Numbered from the stretch's first letter, positions 12,962-23,385 are shown. The stretch is 64,000 nt of DNA from Roseivirga sp. (GCA_018402485.1 JAGYIY010000001.1:342001-406000), one strand, 5' to 3'. The notes: generated by a model not told the origin, from the sequence alone. Numbers and translations are program-made.

Positions 12962-13243
12962 CTAAAACAGTTGAGCCTTGGCATAATTGACATTTTGCCA
13001 CGGCCCTCCATTGATACTTTCGATGCCTAAACCATTACAAAAATCGGTAGCCTGCCCACTTCTTGCTCCGCTTAAGCAGCAGAAGATAAGAGGGGTTTGC
13101 ATCTTTTTTATTTCTTCAATGCGCTCAGTAATTTCATTGAGCGGAATATTTATGGCGCCCGTTACGCTACCGCCCATAAATTCTCCAGGCGTTCGGACGT
13201 CTATGATGCTTGCTCCATGATTGATATAGTCTGTTAATTCCAT
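12962..13243 (-). CDS. Rhodanese-like sulfurtransferase
   Basis: A 93-residue single rhodanese domain: DVRTPGEFMGGSVTGAINIP, then the active loop FCCLSGARSGQA, where a Cys precedes the SGARS anion-binding turn. The family transfers sulfane sulfur. ATG 13243 (MELTDYINHG) matches the usual start. The longer frame to 13363 would overlap the divergent membrane protein gene at 13343 and adds unrelated residues. Confidence 0.82.
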   Translation of the reverse strand: MELTDYINHGASIIDVRTPGEFMGGSVTGAINIPLNEITERIEEIKKMQTPLIFCCLSGARSGQATDFCNGLGIESINGGPWQNVNYAKAQLF

Positions 13244-13342
13244 TCGTCTCTTTATTTCTTCATGCAAAGGAAAGACCTTCTCTACAGAAGTAATGTAACA
13301 GAGGTTACAACACAGCTTGATAAACCCTAGCATCTTTGTTGT

Positions 13343-13606
13343 ATGAAAAACTTGTTCCATCATTCACCATTTCGAATGGCCCTGTTACTTTGCCTTACTC
13401 TAGGTATGGCTCCATTTGTGCCAGAACCACATCTTTGGGGAAAACTGAAGTGGTTGGCGGGAGGTGCAAAAGGCATGCAGGCCATGGATTACTTTGATGT
13501 GTTTTTGCATGGTGCCCCTTGGGTGTACTTGGTCTACGTAACAATCGGCTTCTTTTCTACAAGTCCATCTCTAGGAGACTCTAAGTCAAATACAATGCGC
13601 AAATAA
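13343..13606 (+). CDS. Small conserved membrane protein
   Basis: An 87-residue protein with two likely membrane helices (about 11-26 and 56-72) and a loop containing PEPHLWGKLKWLAGGAKGMQ. I have an impression of similar small proteins in other Bacteroidota, sometimes labelled RND transporter, but no known role. It diverges from the rhodanese gene about 100 bases away. Confidence 0.7.
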   Translation: MKNLFHHSPFRMALLLCLTLGMAPFVPEPHLWGKLKWLAGGAKGMQAMDYFDVFLHGAPWVYLVYVTIGFFSTSPSLGDSKSNTMRK

Positions 13607-13638
13607 TAGCAGTTCAGTTTATTCGTTATCTTCGCACC

Positions 13639-14478
13639 ATGTGGCGAAACATAGTCATTTTACTCAGCTTATCTCTATTTGTAGCTTGCACGGGTATTCA
13701 AAAAATAATTGCACCCGGAAAGGGCTTGGTGCGTGATGATGCTAACAAGCCCAACATTTCTCTGGGAAATGAAGAGATGGAGAACGACACCCTTCCTGAT
13801 GCAAAATTGAAGGTAAAGAAAAATGAGTATTTCGGTGAAAAAACAAAAAAGGCTTTTAGTCGATCTGATTCTCGAACCTCTGAAGATTATCGCACTTTTC
13901 ATGTGCTCCGCGAACCTCACCAGGTGGACACTTATGTAAGGGAGATATTTTATCACGACCTTGAGAGAGGTGCTGTTGTAGCCGTTGTTGGAAAAGGGCA
14001 AACCTTAGCAAATTTATTGCACGGACCCTATGAGCGTACAATTGATGAGGTAGTAGTAGCCAAAGGCATGTTTTACTATGGCATGAAACACGGAACGTGG
14101 CTCTACCAACGTAGGGATTCTACCCTATACGATAAAGAACATTACAACAAAGGTTGGTTGCGCGATGCTGAGATTACCTACTTTGATGCATCTACTAAAA
14201 CAAAAATCAAAGAGGTAATTCCTTACCAATACGGCAAAAAAGAAGGGAATTATTATCGCTTTTACCCCAGTGGGAACATAGCCGTTCGAGGCCTCTATGA
14301 AAACGATTATAAAGTAGGCATATGGGAAGAATTTTATGACTTACCAGGCCTGCGTGGTATCAAAAAGGAAATTCAATATGCCAGACGTTTTTATGAATGG
14401 GACTTTGAACCTTTTATTAGACGCGAATGGGATCGCAATTACAAAGAGGTGTATACGTCTACAAAGCTGAATCAATAA
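13639..14478 (+). CDS. Lipoprotein with MORN-like repeats
   Basis: A 279-residue lipoprotein with a signal peptide and lipobox FVACTG (Cys17). From about residue 140 it has MORN/YwqK-type repeats: GMKHGTWLYQRR, YGKKEGNYYRFYPSG, YKVGIWEEF. Such proteins are common in Bacteroidota envelopes without a defined activity. It converges on yraN with a 7-base overlap of the 3' ends. Confidence 0.75.
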   Translation: MWRNIVILLSLSLFVACTGIQKIIAPGKGLVRDDANKPNISLGNEEMENDTLPDAKLKVKKNEYFGEKTKKAFSRSDSRTSEDYRTFHVLREPHQVDTYVREIFYHDLERGAVVAVVGKGQTLANLLHGPYERTIDEVVVAKGMFYYGMKHGTWLYQRRDSTLYDKEHYNKGWLRDAEITYFDASTKTKIKEVIPYQYGKKEGNYYRFYPSGNIAVRGLYENDYKVGIWEEFYDLPGLRGIKKEIQYARRFYEWDFEPFIRREWDRNYKEVYTSTKLNQ

Positions 14479-14816
14479 AAGGCATCTTTAAAGTGCTCAA
14501 CATCGCCTTTTCCTTTATGCAAATGAATGGCCAGCACATCAAAACGAATATCTCCTAACCACTCTTTTTCAATCAGATATTGTTCTGCTGCACGTAAAAT
14601 AGCTTTTTGCTGATTTGGCGTAACAAAAGATTCTGGAGGGCCGAAGTACGTTTGCGATCTTGTTTTCACCTCAATAAAAACGAACAATCCATTATGCTGC
14701 GCAATGAGATCGATTTCTGATTGCTTGTAGCGCCAATTCTGGTCTAAAATTTCATATCCTTTTTGTTCTAAGAACTGTTTGGCGATCAATTCTCCTTTTT
14801 TACCAATCGTTTGCAT
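14472..14816 (-). CDS. yraN: YraN family protein (UPF0102)
   Basis: A 114-residue protein of the UPF0102 family, which has a Holliday-junction-resolvase-like PD-(D/E)XK fold. The motif is visible as EIDLIAQHNGLFVFIEVKTRS. The length is typical. No biochemical role is firmly known. Its last 7 bases overlap the convergent lipoprotein gene. Confidence 0.87.
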   Translation of the reverse strand: MQTIGKKGELIAKQFLEQKGYEILDQNWRYKQSEIDLIAQHNGLFVFIEVKTRSQTYFGPPESFVTPNQQKAILRAAEQYLIEKEWLGDIRFDVLAIHLHKGKGDVEHFKDAFY

Positions 14817-14889
14817 GCAATAGAAGGTTTATCCTCTTAATTTAGGCATTAATTTAGAGTAAATTCAACTTTCAAGAAACCAAACCCAT

Positions 14890-16548
14890 ATGTTGCCAAC
14901 CATCAACCCAACAGAAACCAACAGTTGGAAAGCATTAGTGAGCAAAGCTTCAGAAATGAAGCAAACGAATTTAAGGTCACTTTTCACTTCATCGCCACAG
15001 CGTTTCGAACAAAACTCCATTCAGTTCAAAGACATTTTAGTGGACTATTCGAAAAACCTGATAGATAAGGAGACGATGAAACTATTACAGCAATTGGCAG
15101 AGGACTGTCAATTGAAGGAGGCCATCGATGCTCTTTTTGCAGGAAAGAAAATCAATGCAACAGAAAACCGCGCTGTATTACATATGGCTTTGCGTAACCG
15201 TGGGAATCGCCCCTATTATAATGATGAAAAAGATGTAATGCCCGAAGTGAAAAAGGCATTGGAGCAGATGAAAAACTTTGCTGATAAGATAACCAAAGGT
15301 GAATGGATGGGCTACAGCGGACAACCCATCAAAAACATTGTGAATATCGGTATTGGAGGGTCAGATTTAGGTCCTGTAATGGTTACTGAATCCTTGAAGC
15401 CCTATGCCACCCACGGCATCACCCCTTATTTTGTTTCGAATGTAGATGGCACACATCTGGCGGAAGTACTTAATAAGGTAAGGGCGGAAGAAACACTATT
15501 CATGATTGCTTCGAAAACCTTCACCACACAAGAAACCATGACCAATGCGGAAAGTGCCAAAGCTTGGTTTTTAGCACAAGGAGGAAGTGAAGCAGGTGTA
15601 GCGAAACATTTTGTGGCTTTATCGACCAACACGGAGGGCGTAAAACGTTTTGGTATTGACCCCAAAAATATGTTTGTATTTTGGGACTGGGTAGGCGGCC
15701 GGTATTCGCTTTGGTCTTCTATTGGTCTGAGCATTGCCTGTACCATCGGTTTCGATCATTTTGAAGCCTTATTAGCAGGTGCTTATGACATGGATGAGCA
15801 CCTTCGTGAAACACCATTTTCCGAAAATATTCCTGTTATTTTGGCCTTGATTGGCATTTGGTATGGAAATTTTATGGGAGCCGATTCAGAAGCTATTTTA
15901 GCTTACGACCAGTACATGCACCGTTTTGCTGCCTATTTTCAGCAAGGTAACATGGAAAGTAACGGCAAATCGGTCGATAGAAGCGGCAAACCTGTAGATT
16001 ACCAAACAGGCCCTATTGTATGGGGTGAACCAGGCACCAACGGACAGCATGCCTTTTACCAACTCATTCACCAAGGTACCAAGCTTATTCCATGCGATTT
16101 CTTAGCACCTGCCATCACACACAATCCATTGAGCGACCATCACAACAAGTTACTCTCCAATTTTTTTGCTCAGACAGAAGCCCTTATGAATGGCAAAAGC
16201 CAAGAAGAAGTAGTAGCTGAGTTAAAGGCGAAAGGAGTTTCGCACGATGAAATACTCACATTAGCGCCTTTCAAGGCGTTTACAGGAAATAAACCTAGCA
16301 ACAGCATACTTTTTAAAAAACTAACCCCCAGTACCCTGGGCAGCTTAATTGCCATGTATGAACACAAGATCTTCGTACAAGGCATCCTTTGGAACATCTA
16401 CAGCTTTGATCAATGGGGTGTGGAGCTTGGCAAGGTCTTGGCAAAAAAAATCCTTCCAGAATTGGAAAACAACGATACGGTTGCCACTCATGACAGCTCC
16501 ACCAATGGCTTAATCAATACCTACAAAAAATTCAGAAAAAATGCATAA
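14890..16548 (+). CDS. pgi: Glucose-6-phosphate isomerase
   Basis: A 552-residue PGI converting glucose-6-phosphate to fructose-6-phosphate. The sugar-phosphate site [10 protein letters not shown] and the signature [12 protein letters not shown] are present, as is [20 protein letters not shown] with the catalytic His region. The length fits the long (E. coli-like) form. It overlaps the manA start by 8 bases, so the two are co-translated and share the fructose-6-phosphate node. Confidence 0.96.
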   Translation: MLPTINPTETNSWKALVSKASEMKQTNLRSLFTSSPQRFEQNSIQFKDILVDYSKNLIDKETMKLLQQLAEDCQLKEAIDALFAGKKINATENRAVLHMALRNRGNRPYYNDEKDVMPEVKKALEQMKNFADKITKGEWMGYSGQPIKNIVNIGIGGSDLGPVMVTESLKPYATHGITPYFVSNVDGTHLAEVLNKVRAEETLFMIASKTFTTQETMTNAESAKAWFLAQGGSEAGVAKHFVALSTNTEGVKRFGIDPKNMFVFWDWVGGRYSLWSSIGLSIACTIGFDHFEALLAGAYDMDEHLRETPFSENIPVILALIGIWYGNFMGADSEAILAYDQYMHRFAAYFQQGNMESNGKSVDRSGKPVDYQTGPIVWGEPGTNGQHAFYQLIHQGTKLIPCDFLAPAITHNPLSDHHNKLLSNFFAQTEALMNGKSQEEVVAELKAKGVSHDEILTLAPFKAFTGNKPSNSILFKKLTPSTLGSLIAMYEHKIFVQGILWNIYSFDQWGVELGKVLAKKILPELENNDTVATHDSSTNGLINTYKKFRKNA

Positions 16549-17527
16549 ACGTTACCTCTACCCGCTCAAATTCGACCCCCAATACATGGAAAAAATCTGG
16601 GGCGGGCATAAAATTCAAAATTACCTGGGAAAGGACATTGGTGATTTGGCCAATTGTGGTGAAACCTGGGAGATTTCTGGGGTAAAAGATCACTTAAGCA
16701 AAGTTTCAGCCGGTGTACTTCAAGGTAGCACACTTCCCGATTTAATGGAAGAATTTGGGGCAGATTTGGTAGGCCAACAAGTAGCCGACCAGTACGGTAC
16801 TGAATTTCCGTTGTTGGTGAAATTCATAGATGCTGCTGAAGACCTTTCCATTCAGGTGCACCCTAATGACGCATTAGCCAAAAAAAGACATGGTTGCTTA
16901 GGAAAGTCCGAAATGTGGTATGTGTTTCAGGCAGACGAAGGGTCAAAGCTCATTTCGGGCTTCAAGAAAAACACCAACAAAGAGGAGTATTTAGAATATT
17001 TGGCCAAAGACCAAATCACTCACCTCTTAAACGAGGAAGAGGTACAGGCCGGAGACTGTTTTTACCTACCGGCAGGAAGGGTGCATACCATAGGAAAAGG
17101 TTTACTCTTGGCCGAGATTCAACAATCATCGGACATTACTTATCGCATTTACGACTTTGACCGCGAAGATGGCCAAGGAAACAAAAGGGAACTGCACACG
17201 GAAGACGCATTGGATGCTATAGATTTTCGTGGACACAAAGAATATAAAACACGATATACCCATTCTATGAATGAAGTGGTGCCCTTGGTACAATCCGAAT
17301 ATTTTCAAACCAATTTACTCGAATACAGTACCGGAGCCATCAGAGAACACTACGAATGCGACTCATTTGTCATTTACACCTGTTTTGAAGGAGATGCTGA
17401 AATCATTGCAGAAGGACACATCACCAAAATACAAAAGGGTGAAGCCGTTTTGTTACCTCAAAAATTTAAACAAGTACATCTAAAATCAAAATTAGGCTTC
17501 AAAATGTTGGAAACTTACATACCTTAA
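16541..17527 (+). CDS. manA: Mannose-6-phosphate isomerase, class I
   Basis: A 328-residue cupin-type isomerase that interconverts mannose-6-phosphate and fructose-6-phosphate. Zinc ligands are visible in SIQVHPND and in the later [11 protein letters not shown]; the N-terminal KIWGGHKIQ is typical. It overlaps pgi by 8 bases. Its 3' end is followed after 14 bases by a small basic gene. Confidence 0.93.
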   Translation: MHKRYLYPLKFDPQYMEKIWGGHKIQNYLGKDIGDLANCGETWEISGVKDHLSKVSAGVLQGSTLPDLMEEFGADLVGQQVADQYGTEFPLLVKFIDAAEDLSIQVHPNDALAKKRHGCLGKSEMWYVFQADEGSKLISGFKKNTNKEEYLEYLAKDQITHLLNEEEVQAGDCFYLPAGRVHTIGKGLLLAEIQQSSDITYRIYDFDREDGQGNKRELHTEDALDAIDFRGHKEYKTRYTHSMNEVVPLVQSEYFQTNLLEYSTGAIREHYECDSFVIYTCFEGDAEIIAEGHITKIQKGEAVLLPQKFKQVHLKSKLGFKMLETYIP

Positions 17528-17541
17528 ACTACTTTTACGTT

Positions 17542-17742
17542 ATGGCTGGAAAGAAAAACATGAAAAAGTTTTTTGCCACTTTTCTTAATGAGAAAGACAA
17601 TACGGTAACGCGAGATGAATTTATGGCGCGTAATCAGGTTTCTGCACAACGAAAGGCTAACCGTAAAGTAAAAAAATACATAAAAGTATTGACGGTAGAT
17701 GAACTTGTTGAAGAAAATAAAGGCAAAAGCAAAAAGGCTTAG
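17542..17742 (+). CDS. Small basic protein of unknown function
   Basis: A 66-residue Lys-rich protein (QRKANRKVKKYIKV) lying 14 bases after manA. No known domain. Its lipB neighbour starts 42 bases later. Basic composition suggests nucleic-acid binding, but this is only a suggestion. Confidence 0.6.
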   Translation: MAGKKNMKKFFATFLNEKDNTVTRDEFMARNQVSAQRKANRKVKKYIKVLTVDELVEENKGKSKKA

Positions 17743-17784
17743 CATATTAGAATGCATATGAGCCCAAATGCTGAACTTTGAAGT

Positions 17785-18507
17785 ATGCAGAACAGAAAAG
17801 TAAAAGTAATCGATCTGAAAAAGATCGATTATAAGGTAGCGTGGGACTATCAAGAAGAAGTATTTAAGGCTTCTGTTGATCGTAAAATCGAAAACCGGAA
17901 AAACCCGGATAAAGAACAAAAACCTACGGAAAACTATCTTCTTTTTTGTGAGCATCCTCACGTCTTTACATTAGGAAAAAGTGGATCAATAAACAATCTG
18001 CTCCTCTCAGAAGAGGAGTTACACGAAAAATCTGCTCAATTCTATCGCATCAATCGCGGTGGTGATATCACTTATCATGGACCGGGACAGGTAGTGGTAT
18101 ATCCTATTTTAGACCTAGAAAATTTTTTCACGGATATCCATAAATACCTGCGACTGCTCGAAGAAGCTGTCATCCTTACCATGGCAGACTATGGTTTAGA
18201 TGCAGGCAGAATAGATGGTCTAACGGGGGTTTGGCTCGGTCACGGTGTCGGTGCGTCCAACCCGCGGAAAATTTGTGCTATGGGTGTAAAGTCAAGTCGC
18301 TGGGTAACCATGCATGGTATAGCACTCAATGTCAATACAGACCTCAACTACTTCAACCATATTGTGCCTTGTGGAATTGACGATAAAGCAGTTACTTCTA
18401 TGCAAGTCGAATTACAAAAGGACGTTTCGTTTACCGCTGTACAAGCCACCTTGCTTCAGCACATTGCTTCCGTTTTCGATATGCAATTGATCACCGATGA
18501 AAGCTAA
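17785..18507 (+). CDS. lipB: Octanoyltransferase, lipoate biosynthesis
   Basis: A 240-residue LipB that moves octanoyl from ACP to lipoyl domains. The signature RGGDITYHGPGQVVVYPILD is complete. The acyl-accepting Cys is in NHIVPCGIDDKAVTS and the catalytic Lys in CAMGVKSSRWVTMHG. Its last bases overlap the start of the GH113-like gene by 11 bases. Confidence 0.94.
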   Translation: MQNRKVKVIDLKKIDYKVAWDYQEEVFKASVDRKIENRKNPDKEQKPTENYLLFCEHPHVFTLGKSGSINNLLLSEEELHEKSAQFYRINRGGDITYHGPGQVVVYPILDLENFFTDIHKYLRLLEEAVILTMADYGLDAGRIDGLTGVWLGHGVGASNPRKICAMGVKSSRWVTMHGIALNVNTDLNYFNHIVPCGIDDKAVTSMQVELQKDVSFTAVQATLLQHIASVFDMQLITDES

Positions 18508-19606
18508 TAGACAATCACTCTTCTTCTTACCGATAATCCTTCTCATTGCTGCCTTTTATCTTTACCCTACAAATGAGCGTAGTTTCATACAGATTGCCGT
18601 TCACGAAAAGCATCGAGGCGTCTGCTGGGTAGGCGGTCCTTCTATGGTTGATGACACAGATCTTCAGCAATTGGCAGAAAAAAATGTCAACTGGATTTCT
18701 CAAACGCCTTTTGGCTGGCAAAGTGGGCACGACAACCCAGAGATTCGGAACAACCACGGTTTGAACGATCGGGTTTGGTGGGGAGAAAGCCACGATGGGC
18801 TACGAAAAACGACGCGCATGGCAAAAGCATTGGGTATCAAAACCATTCTAAAACCCCACATTTGGCTGCGAGATCCAGAGGGGAAATGGAGAGGAGAAAT
18901 CCGAATGAACACAGAAGAAGATTGGCGAAAATGGTTTGCAGACTATGAAGAATTCATCATTCACTACGCTCGTCTCGCAGAGGAGGAGGGCATGGAGATG
19001 TTCTGCATAGGCACAGAACTGCATAACACTTGCCTAGACCGGGAAGAAGATTGGAGACAATTGATTGAAAAAATCAGGAATGTTTATTCCGGTGAGTTAA
19101 CTTACGCAGCTAATTTTGCCGACGAGTACGAAGACGTTCCATTTTGGGACGCTTTGGATTATATTGGTGTGCAAGGTTATTTTCAAGTTTCAGACGACGA
19201 ACAGCCCCGATTGGAGGATGTAAAAATGGCCTGGAAAACACACCTGGAAGTTTTGCAGGATTTTTCCAACCTACACCAAAAACCCATCCTTTTTACTGAG
19301 ATTGGTTATAAGAGCACCAAAGATGCCGGTATTAGCCCTTGGGCATGGCCAGAAAGACTTACTGATGAAGAAAGAAAGCAAATCTTTTCTGAAGAAACAC
19401 AAGCAACGCTTTATCAAGCCATGATGGAAGAAACCATGAATGCACCTTTTGTAGCAGGTATTCATTTGTGGAAATGGTATCCCAAATATGGCCAACTTAG
19501 GGCAGGAAGAAGGAGGAACAGCACGCTATTCAACATAGACTTTACTCCTCAAGGCAAACAAGCAGAAGCCGTTATGAGCAAATATTTCGGCCTATTTAAA
19601 AACTAA
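18497..19606 (+). CDS. Glycoside hydrolase, GH113-like (TIM barrel)
   Basis: A 369-residue secreted or membrane-anchored glycosidase. It has an N-terminal hydrophobic segment (LFFLPIILLIAAFYLYP) and then a TIM barrel. Likely acid/base Glu is in CIGTELHNT and likely nucleophile Glu in PILFTEIGYKS, both at the ends of barrel strands 4 and 7 as in clan A enzymes. The closest family I recognise is GH113, beta-mannanases. The neighbouring manA could feed released mannose to glycolysis. Confidence 0.75.
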   Translation: MKANRQSLFFLPIILLIAAFYLYPTNERSFIQIAVHEKHRGVCWVGGPSMVDDTDLQQLAEKNVNWISQTPFGWQSGHDNPEIRNNHGLNDRVWWGESHDGLRKTTRMAKALGIKTILKPHIWLRDPEGKWRGEIRMNTEEDWRKWFADYEEFIIHYARLAEEEGMEMFCIGTELHNTCLDREEDWRQLIEKIRNVYSGELTYAANFADEYEDVPFWDALDYIGVQGYFQVSDDEQPRLEDVKMAWKTHLEVLQDFSNLHQKPILFTEIGYKSTKDAGISPWAWPERLTDEERKQIFSEETQATLYQAMMEETMNAPFVAGIHLWKWYPKYGQLRAGRRRNSTLFNIDFTPQGKQAEAVMSKYFGLFKN

Positions 19607-19623
19607 ACTTTTCCGATTGACCC

Positions 19624-20022
19624 GTGAAAAAAGACATTGAAATACCTGAAGTTACTGGAGTAAAAGTGGCAGTAGCCAAGTCTCTAGATCAAAACGGAGA
19701 AAGTGAATGGCGCGCCTACCTGATCAACGAAAACCTCATCGACTTAGAACAAGTGATGATTACAACCAAAGGGTATGAAAAAGCAGATGGCAGCGGACGC
19801 AAAACCTCGATTCTTCGTCATGTCATTCAAGGTGTGGCACCGCAGAGTTATGCCATAATTGAAAGGGTTCAGCCCACTACCTTTGGCTTTTATAATGAGT
19901 TCTGGGTAAGCTTTTACATTTTAAATGAGCTTTTTGACAAGAAGTTTGTCCTCCCACCCTTCCTAGAGTTTGATGTAGAAATCATTGATACCCTGGAGCT
20001 ACCTGGCAAGCTGGCACATTGA
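19624..20022 (+). CDS. Conserved protein of unknown function
   Basis: A 132-residue soluble protein with KDIEIPEVTGVKVAVAK at its start and a predicted beta-rich body (RHVIQGVAPQSYAIIERVQP). I recognise it only as resembling a Bacteroidota conserved hypothetical with no defined function. It is 17 bases after the GH113-like gene and 46 bases before the exonuclease gene. Confidence 0.7.
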   Translation: MKKDIEIPEVTGVKVAVAKSLDQNGESEWRAYLINENLIDLEQVMITTKGYEKADGSGRKTSILRHVIQGVAPQSYAIIERVQPTTFGFYNEFWVSFYILNELFDKKFVLPPFLEFDVEIIDTLELPGKLAH

Positions 20023-20068
20023 TTTTATGTATTTTCTTTGTACTTTGGGTTGAACAAATGTACATCTT

Positions 20069-20791
20069 ATGAATCCCTCAGCCCTAAAGAACATTCTTTT
20101 TCTTGACATTGAAACTGTGGCTCAAACGCACCATTTCAATGAATTAAGTGAAAACCGTCAGGCTTTGTGGGCCAAGAAAAGCTCCTTTTTAAAAGGGGCT
20201 GAGCAACTAAGCCCAGAGCAACTTTATGAGCGAGCAGGGATTTACTCCGAATTTGGCAAAATCGTAGTGATTGCCGTGGGCTATTTCGCCAAGACAGGAG
20301 ATGCGCAGGAATTCAGAATCAGTTCTTTTGCCAATAACGATGAAAAGGCATTGCTTGAAGATTTTAATGCCATGATTGACAAGTATTTCAATCGACCGGA
20401 GGTTCGATTTTGTGCACATAATGGCAAAGAATTTGATTTTCCTTACATGGCCCGAAGAATGGTCATCAACGGCATTGCGCTACCTGAAGCCCTGCAAATG
20501 TCAGGTAAAAAACCTTGGGAAATCAAACATTTAGACACCCTCGAGATGTGGAAATTCGGGGACTATAAACACTTTACCTCATTAGACTTGTTGGCAGATA
20601 TTTTCGGACTCAAAAGCAGCAAAGACGATATTGATGGCAGTCAGGTCAATGCCGTTTATTACGAAGAAAATGACCTCGAACGCATAGACCGTTACTGCCA
20701 AAAAGATGTAGCGGTTCTGGCACAGGTATTTTTAAAGTTAACCCAATTGCCAGACCTAAAAACAGAAGATATTCGGTGGGTCAATACCTGA
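20069..20791 (+). CDS. 3'-5' exonuclease, PolB exonuclease-like
   Basis: A 240-residue DEDD exonuclease of the DNA_pol_B_exo2 type. The three motifs are FLDIETVAQ (Asp, Glu), CAHNGKEFDFPYMARR (Asp), and RYCQKDVAVLAQVF (Asp with Tyr). Length matches the stand-alone family. Likely acts on single-stranded DNA ends; no direct partner is nearby. Confidence 0.87.
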   Translation: MNPSALKNILFLDIETVAQTHHFNELSENRQALWAKKSSFLKGAEQLSPEQLYERAGIYSEFGKIVVIAVGYFAKTGDAQEFRISSFANNDEKALLEDFNAMIDKYFNRPEVRFCAHNGKEFDFPYMARRMVINGIALPEALQMSGKKPWEIKHLDTLEMWKFGDYKHFTSLDLLADIFGLKSSKDDIDGSQVNAVYYEENDLERIDRYCQKDVAVLAQVFLKLTQLPDLKTEDIRWVNT

Positions 20792-20886
20792 TGGAAAGGA
20801 AACACTCAAACGTTTGCACAGCATTCTTTGGGCCATGTAAATCATGAGACTTTAGAAATCTATATCTTTGATAAGACACTTTACCT

Positions 20887-21870
20887 ATGGCAGAGCAAAT
20901 TAAAAAAATTGGCGTTTTAACTTCGGGAGGTGACGCACCCGGCATGAATGCAGCCGTTCGGGCGGTGGTACGCGCCTGTATTTTTTACGATATTGATGTC
21001 TTTGGCATCTATAAAGGTTATGATGGGCTCATTCGAGATACCGTAGAACAACTTTATGTGCGTTCGGTCTCCAATATTTTGAGCCGTGGAGGCACGGTTT
21101 TGCTTTCTGCCAGAAGTGATGAATTCAGAACACCGGAAGGCCGAAAGAAGGCCTTCAACACCTTCCGTAAACATGGTTTAGATGCTTTGGTGGTGATTGG
21201 TGGTGATGGCTCCTTTACAGGTGCCAGTATCTTCAGTGAAGAATTTGATGTTCCCGTCATCGGCATTCCCGGCACCATTGACAACGATTTAGCGGGTACG
21301 GATTTTACCATTGGTTTCGACACGGCCTGCAATACGGCAAGAGAGGCCATTGACAAAATTCGAGACACGGCCTCCTCGCACGACCGTTTGTTTTTCGTAG
21401 AGGTGATGGGCAGAGACGCAGGTTTTATTGCGCTCAATGCAGCCATTGGCGGTGGTGCGGTGGCCATGATTGTACCTGAGCACAACTGGAGCCTGGAGGG
21501 TTTGATCAAGCGATTGAGAAAAGGGGCAGCCAATCAAAAAGCTTCTAATGTAGTGATTGTCGCTGAAGGTTGCCACCTAGGCAATGCCTATGCCATTGCA
21601 GAGCAGGTAAAAGACAAGCTAGATTACTTCGATATCCGCGTTTCTGTGCTGGGTCATTTGCAACGAGGCGGTTCACCTACGACACTCGACCGTGTACTGG
21701 CCAGCAGAATGGGGGTAGCGGCTGTAGAAGGACTTATTAACGGAGAATCCAAGGTGATGGTGGGTGTGATGAACAATCAGGTGATCTATACGCCTATTCA
21801 TGAAGCCATTAAAACCGTGAAAAAACTAGATGATGAGGAGTTCCGCATTGCGAAAATTCTTTCGATTTAG
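20887..21870 (+). CDS. pfkA: ATP-dependent 6-phosphofructokinase
   Basis: A 327-residue PFK. The ATP site GGDAPGMNAAVRA, the GGDGSFTGA loop and the catalytic PGTIDNDL with Asp are all present, as is the fructose-6-phosphate segment EVMGRDAGF. Convergent with the class II aldolase gene that uses its product, with a shared terminator at 21875-21906. Confidence 0.96.
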   Translation: MAEQIKKIGVLTSGGDAPGMNAAVRAVVRACIFYDIDVFGIYKGYDGLIRDTVEQLYVRSVSNILSRGGTVLLSARSDEFRTPEGRKKAFNTFRKHGLDALVVIGGDGSFTGASIFSEEFDVPVIGIPGTIDNDLAGTDFTIGFDTACNTAREAIDKIRDTASSHDRLFFVEVMGRDAGFIALNAAIGGGAVAMIVPEHNWSLEGLIKRLRKGAANQKASNVVIVAEGCHLGNAYAIAEQVKDKLDYFDIRVSVLGHLQRGGSPTTLDRVLASRMGVAAVEGLINGESKVMVGVMNNQVIYTPIHEAIKTVKKLDDEEFRIAKILSI

Positions 21871-21874
21871 AACA

Positions 21875-21906
21875 AAAAAAACATCTCCCGAGAAGAGAGA
21901 TGCTTT
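21875..21906. terminator. Bidirectional terminator between pfkA and fbaA
   Basis: CATCTC (21882-21887) pairs with GAGATG (21897-21902). An A-run lies to the left and TTTAATT to the right, so it can end both convergent transcripts. On the minus strand it gives eight T after the stem. Confidence 0.7.
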
Positions 21907-21926
21907 AATTATACTTTAAGGGTTGT

Positions 21927-22991
21927 TCAATTACGCCCTATCGCATTCAATTCCTCAAAGGCCCTTTCCAGTCTTTTAACAACCGACTCTTCCCCTTTTC
22001 GCAACCAAGCACGTGGGTCGTAGTGCTTTTTATTGGGAGAATCTTCCCCATCGGGGTTTCCAATTTGGCTTTGCAGGTAGCCTTCTTTGCCTTGATAATA
22101 TTCACGAACACCATCCCACATGGCCCATTGTACGTCTGTATCAATGTTCATTTTGATGGAACCATAAGAAGTAGCTTCCTTGATTTTTTCAGGTTCTGAA
22201 CCGGAGCCTCCGTGGAACACAAAATATACAGGCTTTTCTTCCGTGCCGTATTTTTCTTGAATGTATGCTTGCGAGTTTTTCAAGATATCGGGGCGCAGTT
22301 CTACATTACCTGGCTTGTACACGCCATGTACATTGCCAAAAGAAGCAGCTACGGTAAAAATATCACCTGCTTTTCTCAAAGCATCCCAAGCTGCTGCCAC
22401 CTCTTCTGGCTGTGTATAAAGGCGAGAAGAATCGACATCGGTATTATCTACTCCATCTTCTTCCCCACCTGTAATACCCAATTCAATTTCTATACCCATT
22501 TGCAAGGCATCCATTTTTTTCAAGTACTCAGTACTGATGGCAATATTTTCTTCTAGGGTCTCCTCAGAAAGATCGAGCATGTGTGTTGAGAACAAAGGTT
22601 GGCCGTTTTGCTCGTAATAGGTTTTTCCAGCCGCCAGCAAACCATCTATCCATGGCAAAAGTTTTTTAGCCGCGTGGTCGGTGTGAAGGATTACGGGAAC
22701 ATCGTAGTGTTGGGCCATTAGGTGCACATGCATGGCTCCGGAAACAGCGCCTTGAATGGCTGCATTCTGATTGTCGTTCGATAAAGACTTGCCAGCATAG
22801 AAAGCAGCACCTCCATTTGAAAATTGTATAATGACTGGTGAATTGACCTTTTTCGCTGTTTCTAATACAGCATTGATGCTATTGGTGCCAATAACATTGA
22901 TCGCTGGCAAAGCAAACTCATTTGCCTTGGCATAGGCCAGGCAGTCTTTGAGTTCCTGCCCGTACAATACACCCCCTCTAAATTTTCCCAT
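21927..22991 (-). CDS. fbaA: Fructose-bisphosphate aldolase, class II
   Basis: A 354-residue zinc aldolase cleaving fructose-1,6-bisphosphate. Zinc and active-site elements are HTDHAAKKLLPW, the acidic run in IEIELGITGGEEDGVDN, FVFHGGSGS and the NIDTDVQWA stretch. Length and motifs are those of the type A (E. coli FbaA) group. Confidence 0.95.
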   Translation of the reverse strand: MGKFRGGVLYGQELKDCLAYAKANEFALPAINVIGTNSINAVLETAKKVNSPVIIQFSNGGAAFYAGKSLSNDNQNAAIQGAVSGAMHVHLMAQHYDVPVILHTDHAAKKLLPWIDGLLAAGKTYYEQNGQPLFSTHMLDLSEETLEENIAISTEYLKKMDALQMGIEIELGITGGEEDGVDNTDVDSSRLYTQPEEVAAAWDALRKAGDIFTVAASFGNVHGVYKPGNVELRPDILKNSQAYIQEKYGTEEKPVYFVFHGGSGSEPEKIKEATSYGSIKMNIDTDVQWAMWDGVREYYQGKEGYLQSQIGNPDGEDSPNKKHYDPRAWLRKGEESVVKRLERAFEELNAIGRN

Positions 22992-23385
22992 AATTGATTT
23001 TTGATTTGAAGTTGATTTTTGATTTCGAATTTAAAGGTAATTCCTTAATTCCGCACATGAAATGCTACAAAACACTTATGATGCAAAGGATTGCGCTACA
23101 AGAAAGTAAATTATGATAGAAATGGAGGAAATTACTGACAGGGGCACTCGCAAACAGAAAAATGCAGATAGGGCTACAAACCTACTGTAATAAAATTGTC
23201 TTAAACACATAGGGTAAATACCTTGGCATCGGCAGTATATTATTCTAAGCAAAGGATTGAAACGGCTTGAATTTCCGTAAATCGAGGGAAATATATTTTT
23301 TAAAAATATTTGGTTTAGCGTAGCTTTACCCGAAGAATGATGCGTTATTGAAAACAACTGCCAAACGAAAACGCCATCTACACTC
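22992..23385. other. Intergenic region between fbaA and the LacI-type regulator
   Basis: About 390 bases hold no convincing gene. Near 22995-23040 there are short T-rich repeats of TTGATTTTTGATTT type, presumably part of the fbaA promoter. Near 23295-23315 (AAATATTTGG) is a possible -7 element for the regulator. No clear operator palindrome is visible. Confidence 0.4.

Noticed and set aside
21054-21576. Long minus-strand frames inside pfkA
   Set aside because: Shadow frames of a well-conserved gene.
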